Part shown: positions 18,182 through 27,609 of the stretch, piece by piece
Layout: each line of letters starts with the position of its first letter
Position numbering within the stretch: position 1 is the first letter of the stretch
Source of the DNA: Hyphomicrobiales bacterium
Lineage (GTDB): Bacteria > Pseudomonadota > Alphaproteobacteria > Rhizobiales > Rhizobiaceae
NCBI GenBank assembly: GCA_900466575.1
Contig: UBMP01000022.1
Coordinates: 118,486-182,485 of the forward strand
DNA length: 64,000 bases
Reading direction: 5' to 3'
Position numbers and translations under genes: made by a program
The notes under the pieces: generated by a model
Told to the model about the DNA's origin: nothing
What the model saw: only the letters and a program-made list of their open reading frames with translations
Database searches by the model: none

Positions 18182-19710
18182 TGATCCGTAACAAGTTCAT
18201 GACGGCCGACGAAGCCGTAAAGCTCATCAAGGATGGCGATACCGTCGCCCTGATTGGCGGGGGTGGCGGTCTCATGGAAGCAACGCATACCTTCCGGGCG
18301 GTCTCGCGGCGCTTCCTTGAAACGGGCGCGCCGCGTAATTTGACGGTAATTCATGCGCTGGGCATCGGCGACAAGAAACAAGAGGGCATGAACCACTTCG
18401 CTCACGAAGGTCTGGTCAAGCGGGTCATCGGCGGCCACTGGGTTTGGTCTCCGAAGATGCAGGAAATGGCGCGTGACGAGAAGATCGAGGCTTATGTGCT
18501 GCCCAGCGGCTGCGTCATGCAGCTCTACCGCGAGATCGGCGGTGGTCGTCCGGGTCTATTCACCCATGTCGGCCTTGGAACCTTCGTTGACCCTCGCCAG
18601 CATGGCGGCAAGATGAACAGTTCTGCCAAGGAAGATCTCATTGAGGTCACGACTGTCGGCGGCAAGGAACTGCTTTGGTACAAATCCTTCCCCATCAACG
18701 TGACGATCATTCGTGGTTCGTTCGGCGATTCCGAAGGCAATATCAGCATGGACCAGGAGGCGGCCAACCTTGATGTCTATGCCGCCGCGCTGGCTGCGCA
18801 CAACTCCGGCGGCATCGTCATCGCCCAGGTGCGGACGGCAGTCGATCCGAATTCGATGCCGGCACGCTCCGTGCGCGTCCCCGGCGCAATCGTCGATGCG
18901 GTCGTCGTCGATCCCGAGCAGCGGATGAGTTATGATCTTCCCTATGATCCCACGATTTCCGGCGAGCGCAAAGGACCGATCGCGCTCGACCCGCCGGAGG
19001 CACTGAACGTCCGCAGCCTGATCGCCCGGCGCGCTCACCGCGAACTCAAGGACGGAGCGGTCATCAATTTCGGAGTCGGCATCGGTGAGGGCGTCGCCAA
19101 GATGGTCGCCGATCGTGGCGAAGTGGGCCGATACTACCAGACGATCGAACACGGAACCTATGGAGGCTCGTTGCTGGTCGGGCTCCTGTTCGGCTTCGCC
19201 CGCAATGCATCGGCGATGATCGACGGTCCTTCCCAATTCGACTTCTATGCCGGTGGCGGACTGGATTTGGCCTTTCTCGGTTTTGGAGAGCTTGACGCAC
19301 TCGGTAATGTCAATGTCTCGAAGCTTGGCGGGCTGACTGTCGGGCCCGGCGGCTTCATGGATATCGCCCAGAATGCAAGACGGGTTGTCTTCTGCGGAAC
19401 GTTCGACACGAAAGGATCAGCGATCGACATTTCTCCCGCCGGCGTAAAGGTGAAGCGCTCTGGCGACGTTCGCAAGCTGGTGCAGTCGGTAGAGCAGATC
19501 ACCTATTCAGGCCGGCAGGCTCTCAAGCGCGGCCATTCCGCAGTGTTCGTGACGGAGCGGGCGGTGTTCGATCTGGTTGAGGAGGGGCTGATCCTGAAAG
19601 AGGTGGCTCCGGGTATTGATGTCCAGCAGGACATTCTCGACCGGATGGATTTTGCACCGCTGATCCCGAAGCCACCGGTCCTGATGGAACGGGATTTGTT
19701 CGTCGACTGA
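18181..19710 (+). CDS. Family I CoA-transferase with both halves fused (YdiF/propionate CoA-transferase type)
   Basis: A 509-residue acyl-CoA:carboxylate CoA-transferase in which the AtoD-like (N) and AtoA-like (C) halves form one chain. ATG 18181 is used. The glycine-rich VALIGGGGGLMEA begins the N-half; the catalytic glutamate is E323 in TIEHGTYGG, matching the ExGxxG motif of this group; GGGLDLAFLG and MDFAPLI follow. It activates a short carboxylic acid by moving CoA from acetyl- or another acyl-CoA. With the adjacent MaoC gene it implies that a carboxylate released in the pathway is degraded as a thioester. The exact acid is not known. Confidence 0.9.
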   Translation: MIRNKFMTADEAVKLIKDGDTVALIGGGGGLMEATHTFRAVSRRFLETGAPRNLTVIHALGIGDKKQEGMNHFAHEGLVKRVIGGHWVWSPKMQEMARDEKIEAYVLPSGCVMQLYREIGGGRPGLFTHVGLGTFVDPRQHGGKMNSSAKEDLIEVTTVGGKELLWYKSFPINVTIIRGSFGDSEGNISMDQEAANLDVYAAALAAHNSGGIVIAQVRTAVDPNSMPARSVRVPGAIVDAVVVDPEQRMSYDLPYDPTISGERKGPIALDPPEALNVRSLIARRAHRELKDGAVINFGVGIGEGVAKMVADRGEVGRYYQTIEHGTYGGSLLVGLLFGFARNASAMIDGPSQFDFYAGGGLDLAFLGFGELDALGNVNVSKLGGLTVGPGGFMDIAQNARRVVFCGTFDTKGSAIDISPAGVKVKRSGDVRKLVQSVEQITYSGRQALKRGHSAVFVTERAVFDLVEEGLILKEVAPGIDVQQDILDRMDFAPLIPKPPVLMERDLFVD

Positions 19711-19818
19711 TTTGAATTCTCCTGTGAAGCAGACGCCTGACGGCCTGCTCATCATGCGATGTGAATGAAATCGGCTTTGCGTCGACAACTTTAACCCACC
19801 GCAGAAAGGGGGGTGTAC

Positions 19819-20682
19819 ATGACCAGTACGATGATCGACGCCCCGGATGGTGGAACGCAGGTTTTCGTGATCATAGGAGATCCGGTTGAGCAGGTTAAGG
19901 CGCCGCAACTGATGAACGCGGTGTTTGCGAGAGCAGGCACCAATGCGGTCATGGTGCCAATGCAGGTTTCTACCTATGATGCGCCTGCTTTGATCCGTGC
20001 GTTGAAATCCGTCAGTAACGTGGCCGGGTTCCTGGCCACGGTTCCCCACAAATTCGAGCTTGTCTCCCATGCCGATCACGTCGGCGCCGTGGCGGGGGCG
20101 GCGGGATGCGCGAATGCGTTGCGTCGCAATGCCGATGGGTCCTGGTCGACGGAGAATTTCGACGGCATCGGGTTTGTCACGGGCATGCGGGAGGCGGGGC
20201 ATATCGTTGCCTCCAAGACGATCGCAATCTACGGAGCCGGCGGTGCTGGCTCGTCAATCGCCGCGGCGCTGCTTGAGGCAGGCGCCGCCTCTGTGCGAAT
20301 TTCAGACATATCCCCGGCACGATGTGAGCAACTTTGCGCACGGCTTGAGCGCGGCTGGCCGGGCAAGTCCTCGACTATGGCGGCCGGCAGGCATCTTGAT
20401 GTGGACATTGTTGTCAACGCAACGCCGATGGGCCTTTCCCCTGAAGATCCGCTGCCTTTCGCGCTGGCGGGTCTCAATCCGGATGCGGTCGTGGCGGACA
20501 TCGTCATGAAGCCTGCGGAAACCCGCCTGCTGCGTGAGGCGATGGCGTCCGGCTTCAAGACGCAGCCCGGTTTCGCCATGCTTGCGCCCCAGATCGACCT
20601 GTACCGACAATTTTTTCACATTCCCGATCCCGCCGCCGGCGGTGCCAGCAAAGCCGCATCTTCTGGAGATCTTGAGCCGTGA
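19819..20682 (+). CDS. Shikimate/quinate dehydrogenase (AroE family), probably catabolic
   Basis: A 287-residue AroE-type NAD(P)-dependent dehydrogenase. ATG 19819 is chosen because AAAGGGG lies just upstream; GTG 19813 is possible. The substrate domain has the catalytic lysine K78 in TVPHK and D115 in ENFDGIGF. The nucleotide domain has IYGAGGAGSS, and VNATPMGL and GFAMLAPQ are further family motifs. Clustering with an importer and 3-dehydroshikimate dehydratase, rather than with aromatic amino acid synthesis genes, indicates a catabolic enzyme oxidising shikimate, quinate or an analogue. Its stop overlaps the next start by 4 bases (GTGA). Confidence 0.88.
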   Translation: MTSTMIDAPDGGTQVFVIIGDPVEQVKAPQLMNAVFARAGTNAVMVPMQVSTYDAPALIRALKSVSNVAGFLATVPHKFELVSHADHVGAVAGAAGCANALRRNADGSWSTENFDGIGFVTGMREAGHIVASKTIAIYGAGGAGSSIAAALLEAGAASVRISDISPARCEQLCARLERGWPGKSSTMAAGRHLDVDIVVNATPMGLSPEDPLPFALAGLNPDAVVADIVMKPAETRLLREAMASGFKTQPGFAMLAPQIDLYRQFFHIPDPAAGGASKAASSGDLEP

Positions 20683-21347
20683 CATACAAGTTCGACTTTG
20701 GCGTGCTTTTGCCATACTGGCCGCAGTTGTTGCATGCCTGCCTGCTGACTCTCTGGTTGGCCGCCACTGCTGTCATCTGCGGTTTCATTATTGGCATCGT
20801 CACCGTCGTGGCGCGGCGGAGCGGCCTGAAGTTTCTGCGGGCGATCGCCCTGACCTATATCGAGGTCATCCGCAACACGCCCTTCCTGGTGCAGGTCTTT
20901 TTCATTTTCTTTGGCCTCCCGACAATCGGCATAAGCTTCACGCCCTGGACTGCCGCCTTTCTTGCGCTGAGCCTCAATTGCGGGGCGTTCTCTGCAGAAA
21001 TCATCCGGGGCGGCGTCGATGCGATTCCGCGCGGGCAATTCGAGGCAGGCGCTGCCCTGGGGCTGACGCCTCTGCAGGTATTCCGTTACATTATTCTCAC
21101 GCCCGCACTGCGGATCATATATCCCGCCCTCTCCGGCCAGTTCGTGCTGGCGCTACTTACCACAAGTATCGTTTCATCTATTTCTGCTGAGGAGCTGACA
21201 TCAACCGTCCAGCTCCTCGATAGCGATTTGTTTCGCAGCTTCGAGATTTACATCGTTGCGACCCTTCTCTATTTCGCGCTTTCGACAATATTTTCATTGA
21301 TTTTCAAGGGAATAGATCGCGCTTTCTTCTCCTATCCGATCAAATGA
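20679..21347 (+). CDS. Polar-amino-acid-type ABC transporter permease 1 (HisM/GlnP family)
   Basis: Inner-membrane subunit of 222 residues starting at GTG 20679, overlapping the AroE stop. About five membrane spans; the ATPase-contact EAA loop is FEAGAALGLTPLQVFRYIILTPALR. YIEVIRNTPFLVQVFFIFFGLP is characteristic of the PAAT family. It pairs with the second permease 10 bases downstream to make a heterodimeric channel. Although the family was named for amino acids, some members move organic acids, and its position inside a hydroaromatic operon suggests that kind of cargo here. Confidence 0.9.
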   Translation: MTYKFDFGVLLPYWPQLLHACLLTLWLAATAVICGFIIGIVTVVARRSGLKFLRAIALTYIEVIRNTPFLVQVFFIFFGLPTIGISFTPWTAAFLALSLNCGAFSAEIIRGGVDAIPRGQFEAGAALGLTPLQVFRYIILTPALRIIYPALSGQFVLALLTTSIVSSISAEELTSTVQLLDSDLFRSFEIYIVATLLYFALSTIFSLIFKGIDRAFFSYPIK

Positions 21348-21357
21348 GGCCGACAGG

Positions 21358-22008
21358 ATGATCCGCGATTTCGGTTTACTGGAAGTTCTAACCATCCTTC
21401 AGGGCATGTGGACGACGCTCGCGCTTTCGGCCGTAGCTTTCGTCGGCGGAGGAATATTTGGCACGCTTGTCGCGCTTTCGCGCACGTCAGCCTGGACGTG
21501 GCTGCGGATCACCAGTGCCGCCTATATCGATTTCTTCCAGGGGACGCCGTTGCTGATGCAGCTTTTCCTGGTCTACTTTGGCTTGCCTGTCTTTGGCTTC
21601 CACGTCAGTGCTTGGACGGCGGTGGCGATCGGCCTGACATTCCACGCGAGCGCATTTCTCGGCGAAATTTGGCGCGGCGGCATTCAGGCCGTCCCGAGAG
21701 GTCAGAGCGAGGCCGCCTCAGCACTTGGCCTCGGCTATATCGACCGGATGCGGGATGTGGTGCTTCCGCAAGCAATCAAGCTGTCATTCGCACCGACTGT
21801 CGGCTTCCTGGTTCAACTGGTCAAAGGGACGTCCCTGGCGGCGATCATCGGCTTCGTCGAATTATCGCGAAGCGCCCAGATCGTGGCAAGCACGACCTAC
21901 AAGCCGCTGATCGCCTACGGGCTGGCCGGTGCCTGCTACTTTGCCATCTGCTTCCCGCTCTCCCGAGTGAGCGCTTACTACGAGCGCCGCTTCGCACCCA
22001 AAACCTGA
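21358..22008 (+). CDS. Polar-amino-acid-type ABC transporter permease 2
   Basis: Second channel subunit, 216 residues from ATG 21358. It has the same fold as its neighbour, with FFQGTPLLMQLFLVYFGLP and the EAA loop SEAASALGLGYIDRMRDVVLPQAIK. The two permeases are clearly related but diverged, as in other heterodimeric PAAT systems. The substrate-binding protein gene follows after 48 bases, preceded by a GAGGAGG-like ribosome site. Confidence 0.9.
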   Translation: MIRDFGLLEVLTILQGMWTTLALSAVAFVGGGIFGTLVALSRTSAWTWLRITSAAYIDFFQGTPLLMQLFLVYFGLPVFGFHVSAWTAVAIGLTFHASAFLGEIWRGGIQAVPRGQSEAASALGLGYIDRMRDVVLPQAIKLSFAPTVGFLVQLVKGTSLAAIIGFVELSRSAQIVASTTYKPLIAYGLAGACYFAICFPLSRVSAYYERRFAPKT

Positions 22009-22056
22009 GAACTTATCCAACCGCGGCAGGAGGCCGCTTATTGAGGAGGAAATGAC

Positions 22057-22920
22057 ATGAAAAACATCATCAAGAGTTCATCGGCCAAGATCGGACGCCG
22101 TTTGCTCATGGCTGCGACCGGCGTCCTGATGACGCTGCCTTTGCTGGCGAACGCCGCTCACGCGGAGACCGTTAAGGAAATCAAGGATCGAGGGGTCCTG
22201 AAGGCTGGCGTGCAAGTTGCCCAGGTTCCATGGGGATATACTGATGAGGCCGGTAAGCTCACCGGTTTTGACGTCGAGTTCGTCCGCCTGATTGCAAAGG
22301 ATCTGGGCGTTAAGACAGAGTTCGTGCCGGTCACCCCGGCCAACCGTATTGCAACGCTGCAGACCGGTCAGGTCGATCTTCTCGCGGCCGTCATGGGCAT
22401 CTTCCCAGACCGTCAAAAAGTCGTCCTGTTTTCGCGCCCCTATGCCAATAACGACAATGTCTACATTGGTAAAAAGGACCTCAAAGTCGGCGGCTGGGCA
22501 GACCTAAAAGGCCTCCGGGTCGGCGTTCCACGCGGTACACCGCAGGATAAAGCTGTCACGGCCGCCAATACCGGCGCGACGATCCAGCGCTTCGACGACG
22601 ACGCTTCGACCGTCCAGGCTCTGATATCTGGTCAGGTTGACATCATCGGTGCTGCCTTCACCCAGATGGCCAACATCGACAAGGTCGCCGGCAACGGCAA
22701 GTTCGAACAGAAGTTCGTCCTCAATCGCGTCTTCAACGGCGTGGCTGTTCGCCAGGATTCCCGCGAGTTCGCGGATTACCTGAACACATTCATCGGCAAA
22801 CTGATCGAGAACGGCGAGCTTCCGAAGCTTTACAAGCAGTGGATTGGCAAGGACATCGAAGCCAAGCTGCCGACGACGGGTGAGGGCGACGCGCCGCTTC
22901 CGGTCGATGTCACCAAGTAA
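22057..22920 (+). CDS. ABC transporter substrate-binding protein, family 3
   Basis: Periplasmic solute receptor of 287 residues. The signal peptide ([27 protein letters not shown]) ends near residue 33. The SBP_bac_3 fold shows [33 protein letters not shown] and [14 protein letters not shown]; the FPDRQKVV arginine occupies the place that binds ligand carboxylates in amino-acid receptors. A carboxylated ligand such as shikimate or quinate would be compatible, but this is inference. TGAGGAGGA precedes the ATG. Confidence 0.9.
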   Translation: MKNIIKSSSAKIGRRLLMAATGVLMTLPLLANAAHAETVKEIKDRGVLKAGVQVAQVPWGYTDEAGKLTGFDVEFVRLIAKDLGVKTEFVPVTPANRIATLQTGQVDLLAAVMGIFPDRQKVVLFSRPYANNDNVYIGKKDLKVGGWADLKGLRVGVPRGTPQDKAVTAANTGATIQRFDDDASTVQALISGQVDIIGAAFTQMANIDKVAGNGKFEQKFVLNRVFNGVAVRQDSREFADYLNTFIGKLIENGELPKLYKQWIGKDIEAKLPTTGEGDAPLPVDVTK

Positions 22921-22933
22921 GTCACAGAACCGG

Positions 22934-22949
22934 TCCGGCATGAGCCGGA
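22934..22949 (+). repeat. Intercistronic hairpin between binding-protein and ATPase genes
   Basis: TCCGGC-ATGA-GCCGGA forms a 6-bp stem with a 4-base loop, 14 bases after the binding-protein stop. There is no following T-tract, so it is more likely an mRNA-stabilising or attenuating hairpin, often found after highly expressed binding-protein genes, than a full terminator. Confidence 0.45.
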
Positions 22950-22972
22950 TCGGACCTTTGTCAGGAGCGACC

Positions 22973-23743
22973 ATGGCCACGATGGCACAATCAGCGGCGG
23001 GATCACTTGATCCGATCATCCGGATCGACGGCCTGCAAAAATATTATGGCGCCTTCCATGCGCTCAAGAACATCAATCTCGACGTGCACAAAGGCGAACG
23101 GATCGTCGTTTGCGGACCATCCGGCTCGGGCAAGTCGACGATGATCCGATGTATAAACCGTATCGAACAGTTCGAAGCCGGGAGCATCCTGGTGGATGGG
23201 ATTTCTCTCGGCGAAAGCATGAAGAATGTAAACGCTGTGCGCGCCGAGGTGGGCATGGTGTTTCAGCAGTTTAATCTGTTTCCGCATCTCACCGTGCTTC
23301 AAAACTGCATGCTCGCGCCGATGAGGGTCCGCGGCACCTCGAAAAAAGATGCCGAGGTCGTCGCCATGAAATATCTGGAGCGTGTGCGTATTCCCGATCA
23401 GGCGGCCAAATACCCGGCGCAGCTCTCTGGAGGGCAGCAGCAACGTGTCGCGATCGCACGCGCCTTGTGCATGACGCCGAAGATCATGCTCTTTGACGAG
23501 CCGACATCGGCGCTGGACCCTGAAATGGTCAAGGAAGTGCTCGATACAATGATCGGTCTGGCCCAAGAGGGCATGACGATGCTCTGTGTGACCCACGAAA
23601 TGGGTTTCGCCCGCCAGGTCGCAGACCGGGTCATCTTCATGGACGCTGGCGAGATTATCGAGATGGCAAAGCCGGAAGAGTTCTTCTCGCAGCCAAAGAA
23701 CGAGCGCACCCGCAATTTCCTCGGTCAGATCCTCAACCACTGA
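22973..23743 (+). CDS. Polar-amino-acid-type ABC transporter ATP-binding protein (GlnQ/HisP family)
   Basis: Cytoplasmic ATPase of 256 residues. ATG 22973 is chosen: AGGAG is 5 bases upstream, and the longer frame from 22844 would run through the binding-protein gene. Walker A is GPSGSGKST, the Q-loop [13 protein letters not shown], the signature [15 protein letters not shown], Walker [15 protein letters not shown] and the switch histidine CVTHEMGFA. All catalytic elements are intact. It completes the importer with the two permeases and the family 3 receptor. Confidence 0.93.
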   Translation: MATMAQSAAGSLDPIIRIDGLQKYYGAFHALKNINLDVHKGERIVVCGPSGSGKSTMIRCINRIEQFEAGSILVDGISLGESMKNVNAVRAEVGMVFQQFNLFPHLTVLQNCMLAPMRVRGTSKKDAEVVAMKYLERVRIPDQAAKYPAQLSGGQQQRVAIARALCMTPKIMLFDEPTSALDPEMVKEVLDTMIGLAQEGMTMLCVTHEMGFARQVADRVIFMDAGEIIEMAKPEEFFSQPKNERTRNFLGQILNH

Positions 23744-23822
23744 AACGCGGACGCCAAGGGGCTTGTCGGAGGTGAGCCTCCGGAGTGTCAACCGAGTGCC
23801 AGAAAATCAAAAGGGTTTGAAA

Positions 23823-24809
23823 ATGGAATACACGCGCCTTGGAAACACCGGCCTTCAGATTTCCAGGCTCTGCCTCGGTTGCCTTGCCTACGGCACTCCC
23901 GGCACCGGTCCGCAGACATGGTCTCTTTCGGAAGAAGATTCCCGTCCCTTTATCCGCCGGGCACTTGAGGCTGGTATCAATTTTTTCGATACCGCGAACA
24001 CCTATTCGCTCGGCGCCAGTGAGGAGATCCTAGGGCGCGCAGTGCGGGATTTCGCTCGCCGCGAAGACGTCGTGATCGCGACCAAGGTTGGATTGCCGAT
24101 GCGGAGCGGGCCTAACGGAACCGGCCTCTCGCGAAAGGCGATCATGGCGGAGGTGGACGCCAGCCTCAAGCGTCTCGGCACCGATTACATCGATCTGTAC
24201 CAGACCCATCGCTGGGACTACAACACGCCGATCGAAGAGACGATGGAAGCCCTGCATGATGTGGTGAAGGCTGGCAAGGCGCGATACATCGGTGGTTCTT
24301 CCATGTTCGCATGGCAGTTCGCGCAGGCGCTCTTCGTTGCAAAGATGAATGGCTGGCCCCCCTTCGTCACCATGCAAAACCAGCTTAACCTTCTTTATCG
24401 CGAAGAAGAGCGCGAGATGCTGCCGCTGTGCAGAGATCAAGCGATTGGCGTGTTGCCGTGGAGCCCGCTGGCGCGAGGCCGCCTGTCGCGGCCACCCACA
24501 GAGGGCCCCGCATCGGACCGGGATGCGCAGGACAGCTACGGGCATGGCTTGTTCAAGGCAACGATTGAAGCAGACCGCAAGGTTCTCGCGGCAGTTGGCG
24601 CATTGGCTGAGAGGAGGGGCCTGCCTTACGCGCAGATCGCGCTGGCCTGGGTCCTTCAGAAACAGCCTGTGTCTGCTCCCATCTTCGGCGCAACAAAGCT
24701 GCATCATCTGGATGATGCTTTGGGCGCGCTCGACGTCACGCTGACACAAGAGGAAATCGCCGCGTTGGAAGCGCCATATGTGCCTCATGATGTTGTCGCG
24801 TTTACCTGA
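23823..24809 (+). CDS. Aldo/keto reductase
   Basis: A 328-residue TIM-barrel NAD(P)H oxidoreductase starting MEYTRLGNTGL at ATG 23823 (AAGGG upstream). The catalytic tetrad is visible: D56, Y61, K88 and H129 (FFDTANTY, VIATKVG, YQTHRWD). It resembles bacterial YajO-type members. It lies between the transporter and the 3-dehydroshikimate dehydratase on one strand with short gaps, so it is likely to act on the same ring compound or on an oxidised side chain. The specific substrate is unknown. Confidence 0.88.
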   Translation: MEYTRLGNTGLQISRLCLGCLAYGTPGTGPQTWSLSEEDSRPFIRRALEAGINFFDTANTYSLGASEEILGRAVRDFARREDVVIATKVGLPMRSGPNGTGLSRKAIMAEVDASLKRLGTDYIDLYQTHRWDYNTPIEETMEALHDVVKAGKARYIGGSSMFAWQFAQALFVAKMNGWPPFVTMQNQLNLLYREEEREMLPLCRDQAIGVLPWSPLARGRLSRPPTEGPASDRDAQDSYGHGLFKATIEADRKVLAAVGALAERRGLPYAQIALAWVLQKQPVSAPIFGATKLHHLDDALGALDVTLTQEEIAALEAPYVPHDVVAFT

Positions 24810-24842
24810 GAAGCAGCCACGTTCGAGCCCAGGACCAAGTGC

Positions 24843-26732
24843 ATGAAGACATCGATTGCAACGGTATCGATCAGCGGCGAATTGCCGGAGAAGCTGGAGG
24901 CAATTGCCCGCGCCGGCTTTGATGGGGTTGAAATCTTCGAAAACGATTTCCTCGCCTTTGACGGCAGTCCCAAGGATGTCGGCAAGATGGTCCGGGATTT
25001 CGGGCTGGAGATCACCCTTTTTCAGCCGTTTCGCGATTTCGAAGGCATGCCGGCCAATCTGCGCCAGCGCACATTCGACCGCGCCGAACGCAAGTTCGAT
25101 GTCATGCAGGAACTCGGGACCGATCTGGTTCTGGTCTGCTCCAACGTCTCACCGGTTTCGCTCGGTGGCATAGATCGGGCGGCCGACGATTTTCGCGAGC
25201 TGGGCGAGCGCGCCGCTAAGCGCGGCCTGAAGGTCGGTTACGAGGCCCTCGCATGGGGCCGGCATATCAATGATCATCGCGATGCCTGGGAGATCGTGCG
25301 CCGTGCAAATCACAACAATATCGGCCTGATCCTCGATAGTTTTCATACGCTATCGCGCAAGATCGACATCAACTCGATCCGTTCGATACCGAAGGACAAG
25401 ATCTTCATCGTCCAGCTGGCTGATGCACCGCTGATCGACATGGACCTGCTCTACTGGTCGCGCCACTTCCGCAACATGCCGGGGGAAGGTGATTTGCCGG
25501 TAACGGCCTTTACCATGGCGGTCGCCGAGACCGGTTATGACGGCTATTTCTCTTTGGAAATCTTCAACGACCAGTTTCGTGGCGGCTCGACGCGCTCCAT
25601 CGCCGCCGACGGCCATCGCTCGCTGATCTATCTTGGCGACCAAGTCCGCCGCAACGACAATGTTACGGCGCTGACGGTCGCACCGATGCCGGACCGGGCT
25701 CCGGTCAAAGGCGTCGGTTTCATCGAGTTTTCCGCGGACGAGAAGGATGCCGCCGATCTTATCGGCATCCTCAAGACGCTGGGTTTTCGCAAGGTGGCCA
25801 GCCATCGGACCAAGAAGGTCTATCTCTATGCCCAGGGCGATATCCGGCTGATCGTCAACACGGACGAGCGGGGATTTGCGAACTCCTCCTTCGCCGTGCA
25901 TGGCACCTCTGCCTACGCCATGGCGCTGTCCGTCGTGGATGCGCGAAGCGCGTTCGACCGGGCGGTGGCGCTCGGCGCTGAACCCTTCGAACAGCCGGTA
26001 GAGGAAGGCGAGGTGCGTATCCCCGCGATTCGCGGAGTCGGCGGCGGTGTGATCTATCTGATCGATGACACGAGTGAGCTCGGACGGTTTACCGACATTG
26101 ATTTCCTGTCTGTCGAGGACGACCTCGATATCGAACCCGCCCATCTCGTCCGTGTCGACCACATCGCCCAGACCGTCGCCTTTGACGAAATGCTAACCTG
26201 GCTTCTCTTCTACACCTCTATCTTCGAGATGCGTAAAACGCCGATGGTCGATATCATCGATCCGGGCGGCGTGGTGCGCAGTCAGGTCGTGGAGAGCACC
26301 GATGGCGCGCTGCGCATCACGCTCAACGGCGCGGAAAACCGCCGGACACTGGCAGGGCATTTCATCGCAGAGAAATTTGGCTCCGGCGTACAGCATCTTG
26401 CTTTTCACACCGAAGATATTTTTGCCACCGCCAAGATGCTGCGCCGCAACGGTTTCAAGCCGCTGCAGATCTCACCCAACTACTATGGCGATGTCGAAGC
26501 ACGTTTCGGCCTTGATCCGGACCTCACGGAACGGATGAAGGCGGAAAACATCCTCTACGACCGCGATGAACAGGGCGAATATTTTCAGCTCTACAGCATG
26601 ACATTTGGCGAAGGCTTCTTCTTTGAAATCGTCGAACGTCGCGGATATGCCGGGTACGGAGCACCGAATGCGATCTTCCGCATCGCCGCCTTGAAGAAAG
26701 CGTTGAGGCCGGAAGGCATGCCGGCACGGTGA
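24843..26732 (+). CDS. 3-dehydroshikimate dehydratase, fused to HPPD-like VOC domain (QuiC1 type)
   Basis: A 629-residue two-domain protein. Residues ~1-265 are a xylose-isomerase-like TIM barrel (MKTSIATVSISGELPEKLEA, GFDGVEIFEND, VGYEALAWGRHINDH, LDSFHTL, SLEIFND) with the acidic and histidine metal ligands of bacterial 3-dehydroshikimate dehydratases. Residues ~290-605 are a vicinal-oxygen-chelate pair like 4-hydroxyphenylpyruvate dioxygenase (VRVDHIAQTV, GVQHLAFHT, EGFFFEIVERRGYAGYG). This fusion is known from Pseudomonas-type QuiC1, which converts 3-dehydroshikimate to protocatechuate. It is the last gene of the operon and gives the clearest clue to the pathway. Confidence 0.88.
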   Translation: MKTSIATVSISGELPEKLEAIARAGFDGVEIFENDFLAFDGSPKDVGKMVRDFGLEITLFQPFRDFEGMPANLRQRTFDRAERKFDVMQELGTDLVLVCSNVSPVSLGGIDRAADDFRELGERAAKRGLKVGYEALAWGRHINDHRDAWEIVRRANHNNIGLILDSFHTLSRKIDINSIRSIPKDKIFIVQLADAPLIDMDLLYWSRHFRNMPGEGDLPVTAFTMAVAETGYDGYFSLEIFNDQFRGGSTRSIAADGHRSLIYLGDQVRRNDNVTALTVAPMPDRAPVKGVGFIEFSADEKDAADLIGILKTLGFRKVASHRTKKVYLYAQGDIRLIVNTDERGFANSSFAVHGTSAYAMALSVVDARSAFDRAVALGAEPFEQPVEEGEVRIPAIRGVGGGVIYLIDDTSELGRFTDIDFLSVEDDLDIEPAHLVRVDHIAQTVAFDEMLTWLLFYTSIFEMRKTPMVDIIDPGGVVRSQVVESTDGALRITLNGAENRRTLAGHFIAEKFGSGVQHLAFHTEDIFATAKMLRRNGFKPLQISPNYYGDVEARFGLDPDLTERMKAENILYDRDEQGEYFQLYSMTFGEGFFFEIVERRGYAGYGAPNAIFRIAALKKALRPEGMPAR

Positions 26733-27202
26733 GTTTGGTCGGCCAGCGCCAAGCCTCTATGGGCATGCATGCCAGTTGCCGTCTTGCCGATTTGTACCTA
26801 ACGAACGAAATTGTCGGTTCGGTCACAAAGCTGGTGCGCCAGAAACCCGTGCTGCAGTTCGCTCAGTTCGACTGGTTCAGGGGCGTTCTTGGGGTCATTT
26901 TCTCGAGCCCCTTCGTCAGTTCTGCAAATGCTGCTTCTCCGATAGCATAAGCATCTCGGGCAGGGGAACTTTGCTTCATCTGGATCGTATCCCATAGACG
27001 GGCGGCAGATCTTTTCGGTGGCGATCAGCAGGAGGCGCCGAGCGCCTGCGGCTTGCGCTCGGCGACAACGGCTGGCTCAGGTCCACAAGCTTTTGGCCGC
27101 CATCAGGCAGTCGGCGCACCAGTCGTAGATCATGACTCTTTCTGCCCTGACCCGCGCCTTGCGCATGATGAGAAACGACCACTGAACGTCGGAGGATTTG
27201 AA
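26733..27202. other. Intergenic region with no supported gene
   Basis: About 470 bases between the dehydratase and a SnoaL-like gene. Short frames exist on both strands but none shows a family motif or a ribosome site. A minus-strand stretch ending near 26870 reads like the tail of a protein (DAYAIGEAAFAELTKGLEKM) but cannot be assigned. The region marks the boundary between the catabolic operon and the mosaic accessory region. Confidence 0.4.
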
Positions 27203-27607
27203 ATGAACGATTTATCACAAGTCGGCACAACGGCCTCTATGTACGAGGCCTACATCGCATGCCTGAATGCCCGTAGCTGGAGCCAGCTCGGAGAGTTTGT
27301 GGCGGCCGATGTCGTCCACAACGGGCGCCCGCTCGGGGTGGATGGATATCGAGCAATGCTTGAAGAGAACTGCCGAGACATTCCTGATCTTCAGTTCAAC
27401 GCCGACCTTGTCGTCGCCAATGACGGTCATGTGGCCTGCCGGCTTCGTTTCGACTGCACGCCTGTTCAAGATTTCCTCGGAGTGCCCGTCAATGGTCGGC
27501 GCGTCGTCTTCCACGAGCATGCCATTTACACGTTGAAAGACGGCAAGATTGCCGAGGTGTTCTCCATCATCGACAAGGCAGCCATTGAAGCGCAGCTGAG
27601 GTCGTGA
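27203..27607 (+). CDS. SnoaL-like ester cyclase / NTF2-fold protein
   Basis: A 134-residue alpha+beta barrel protein starting at ATG 27203, with GGAGG a few bases upstream; the frame is open further left but without a start signal. Family features are SMYEAYIACLNARSWSQLGEFVAADVVHNG, YRAMLEENCRDIPDLQF and YTLKDGKIAEVFSIIDKAAIE. SnoaL-type proteins catalyse aldol cyclisation, isomerisation or hydrolysis of small ligands, and many have no known reaction. It is followed after two bases by a fragment of an epoxide hydrolase gene, so the two may once have formed an operon. Confidence 0.82.
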   Translation: MNDLSQVGTTASMYEAYIACLNARSWSQLGEFVAADVVHNGRPLGVDGYRAMLEENCRDIPDLQFNADLVVANDGHVACRLRFDCTPVQDFLGVPVNGRRVVFHEHAIYTLKDGKIAEVFSIIDKAAIEAQLRS

Positions 27608-27609
27608 AC

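Noticed and set aside
22934..22949. Calling this hairpin an intrinsic terminator
   Set aside because: It has a short stem and no T-run, and the ATPase gene of the same importer follows; it is kept only as an intercistronic hairpin.
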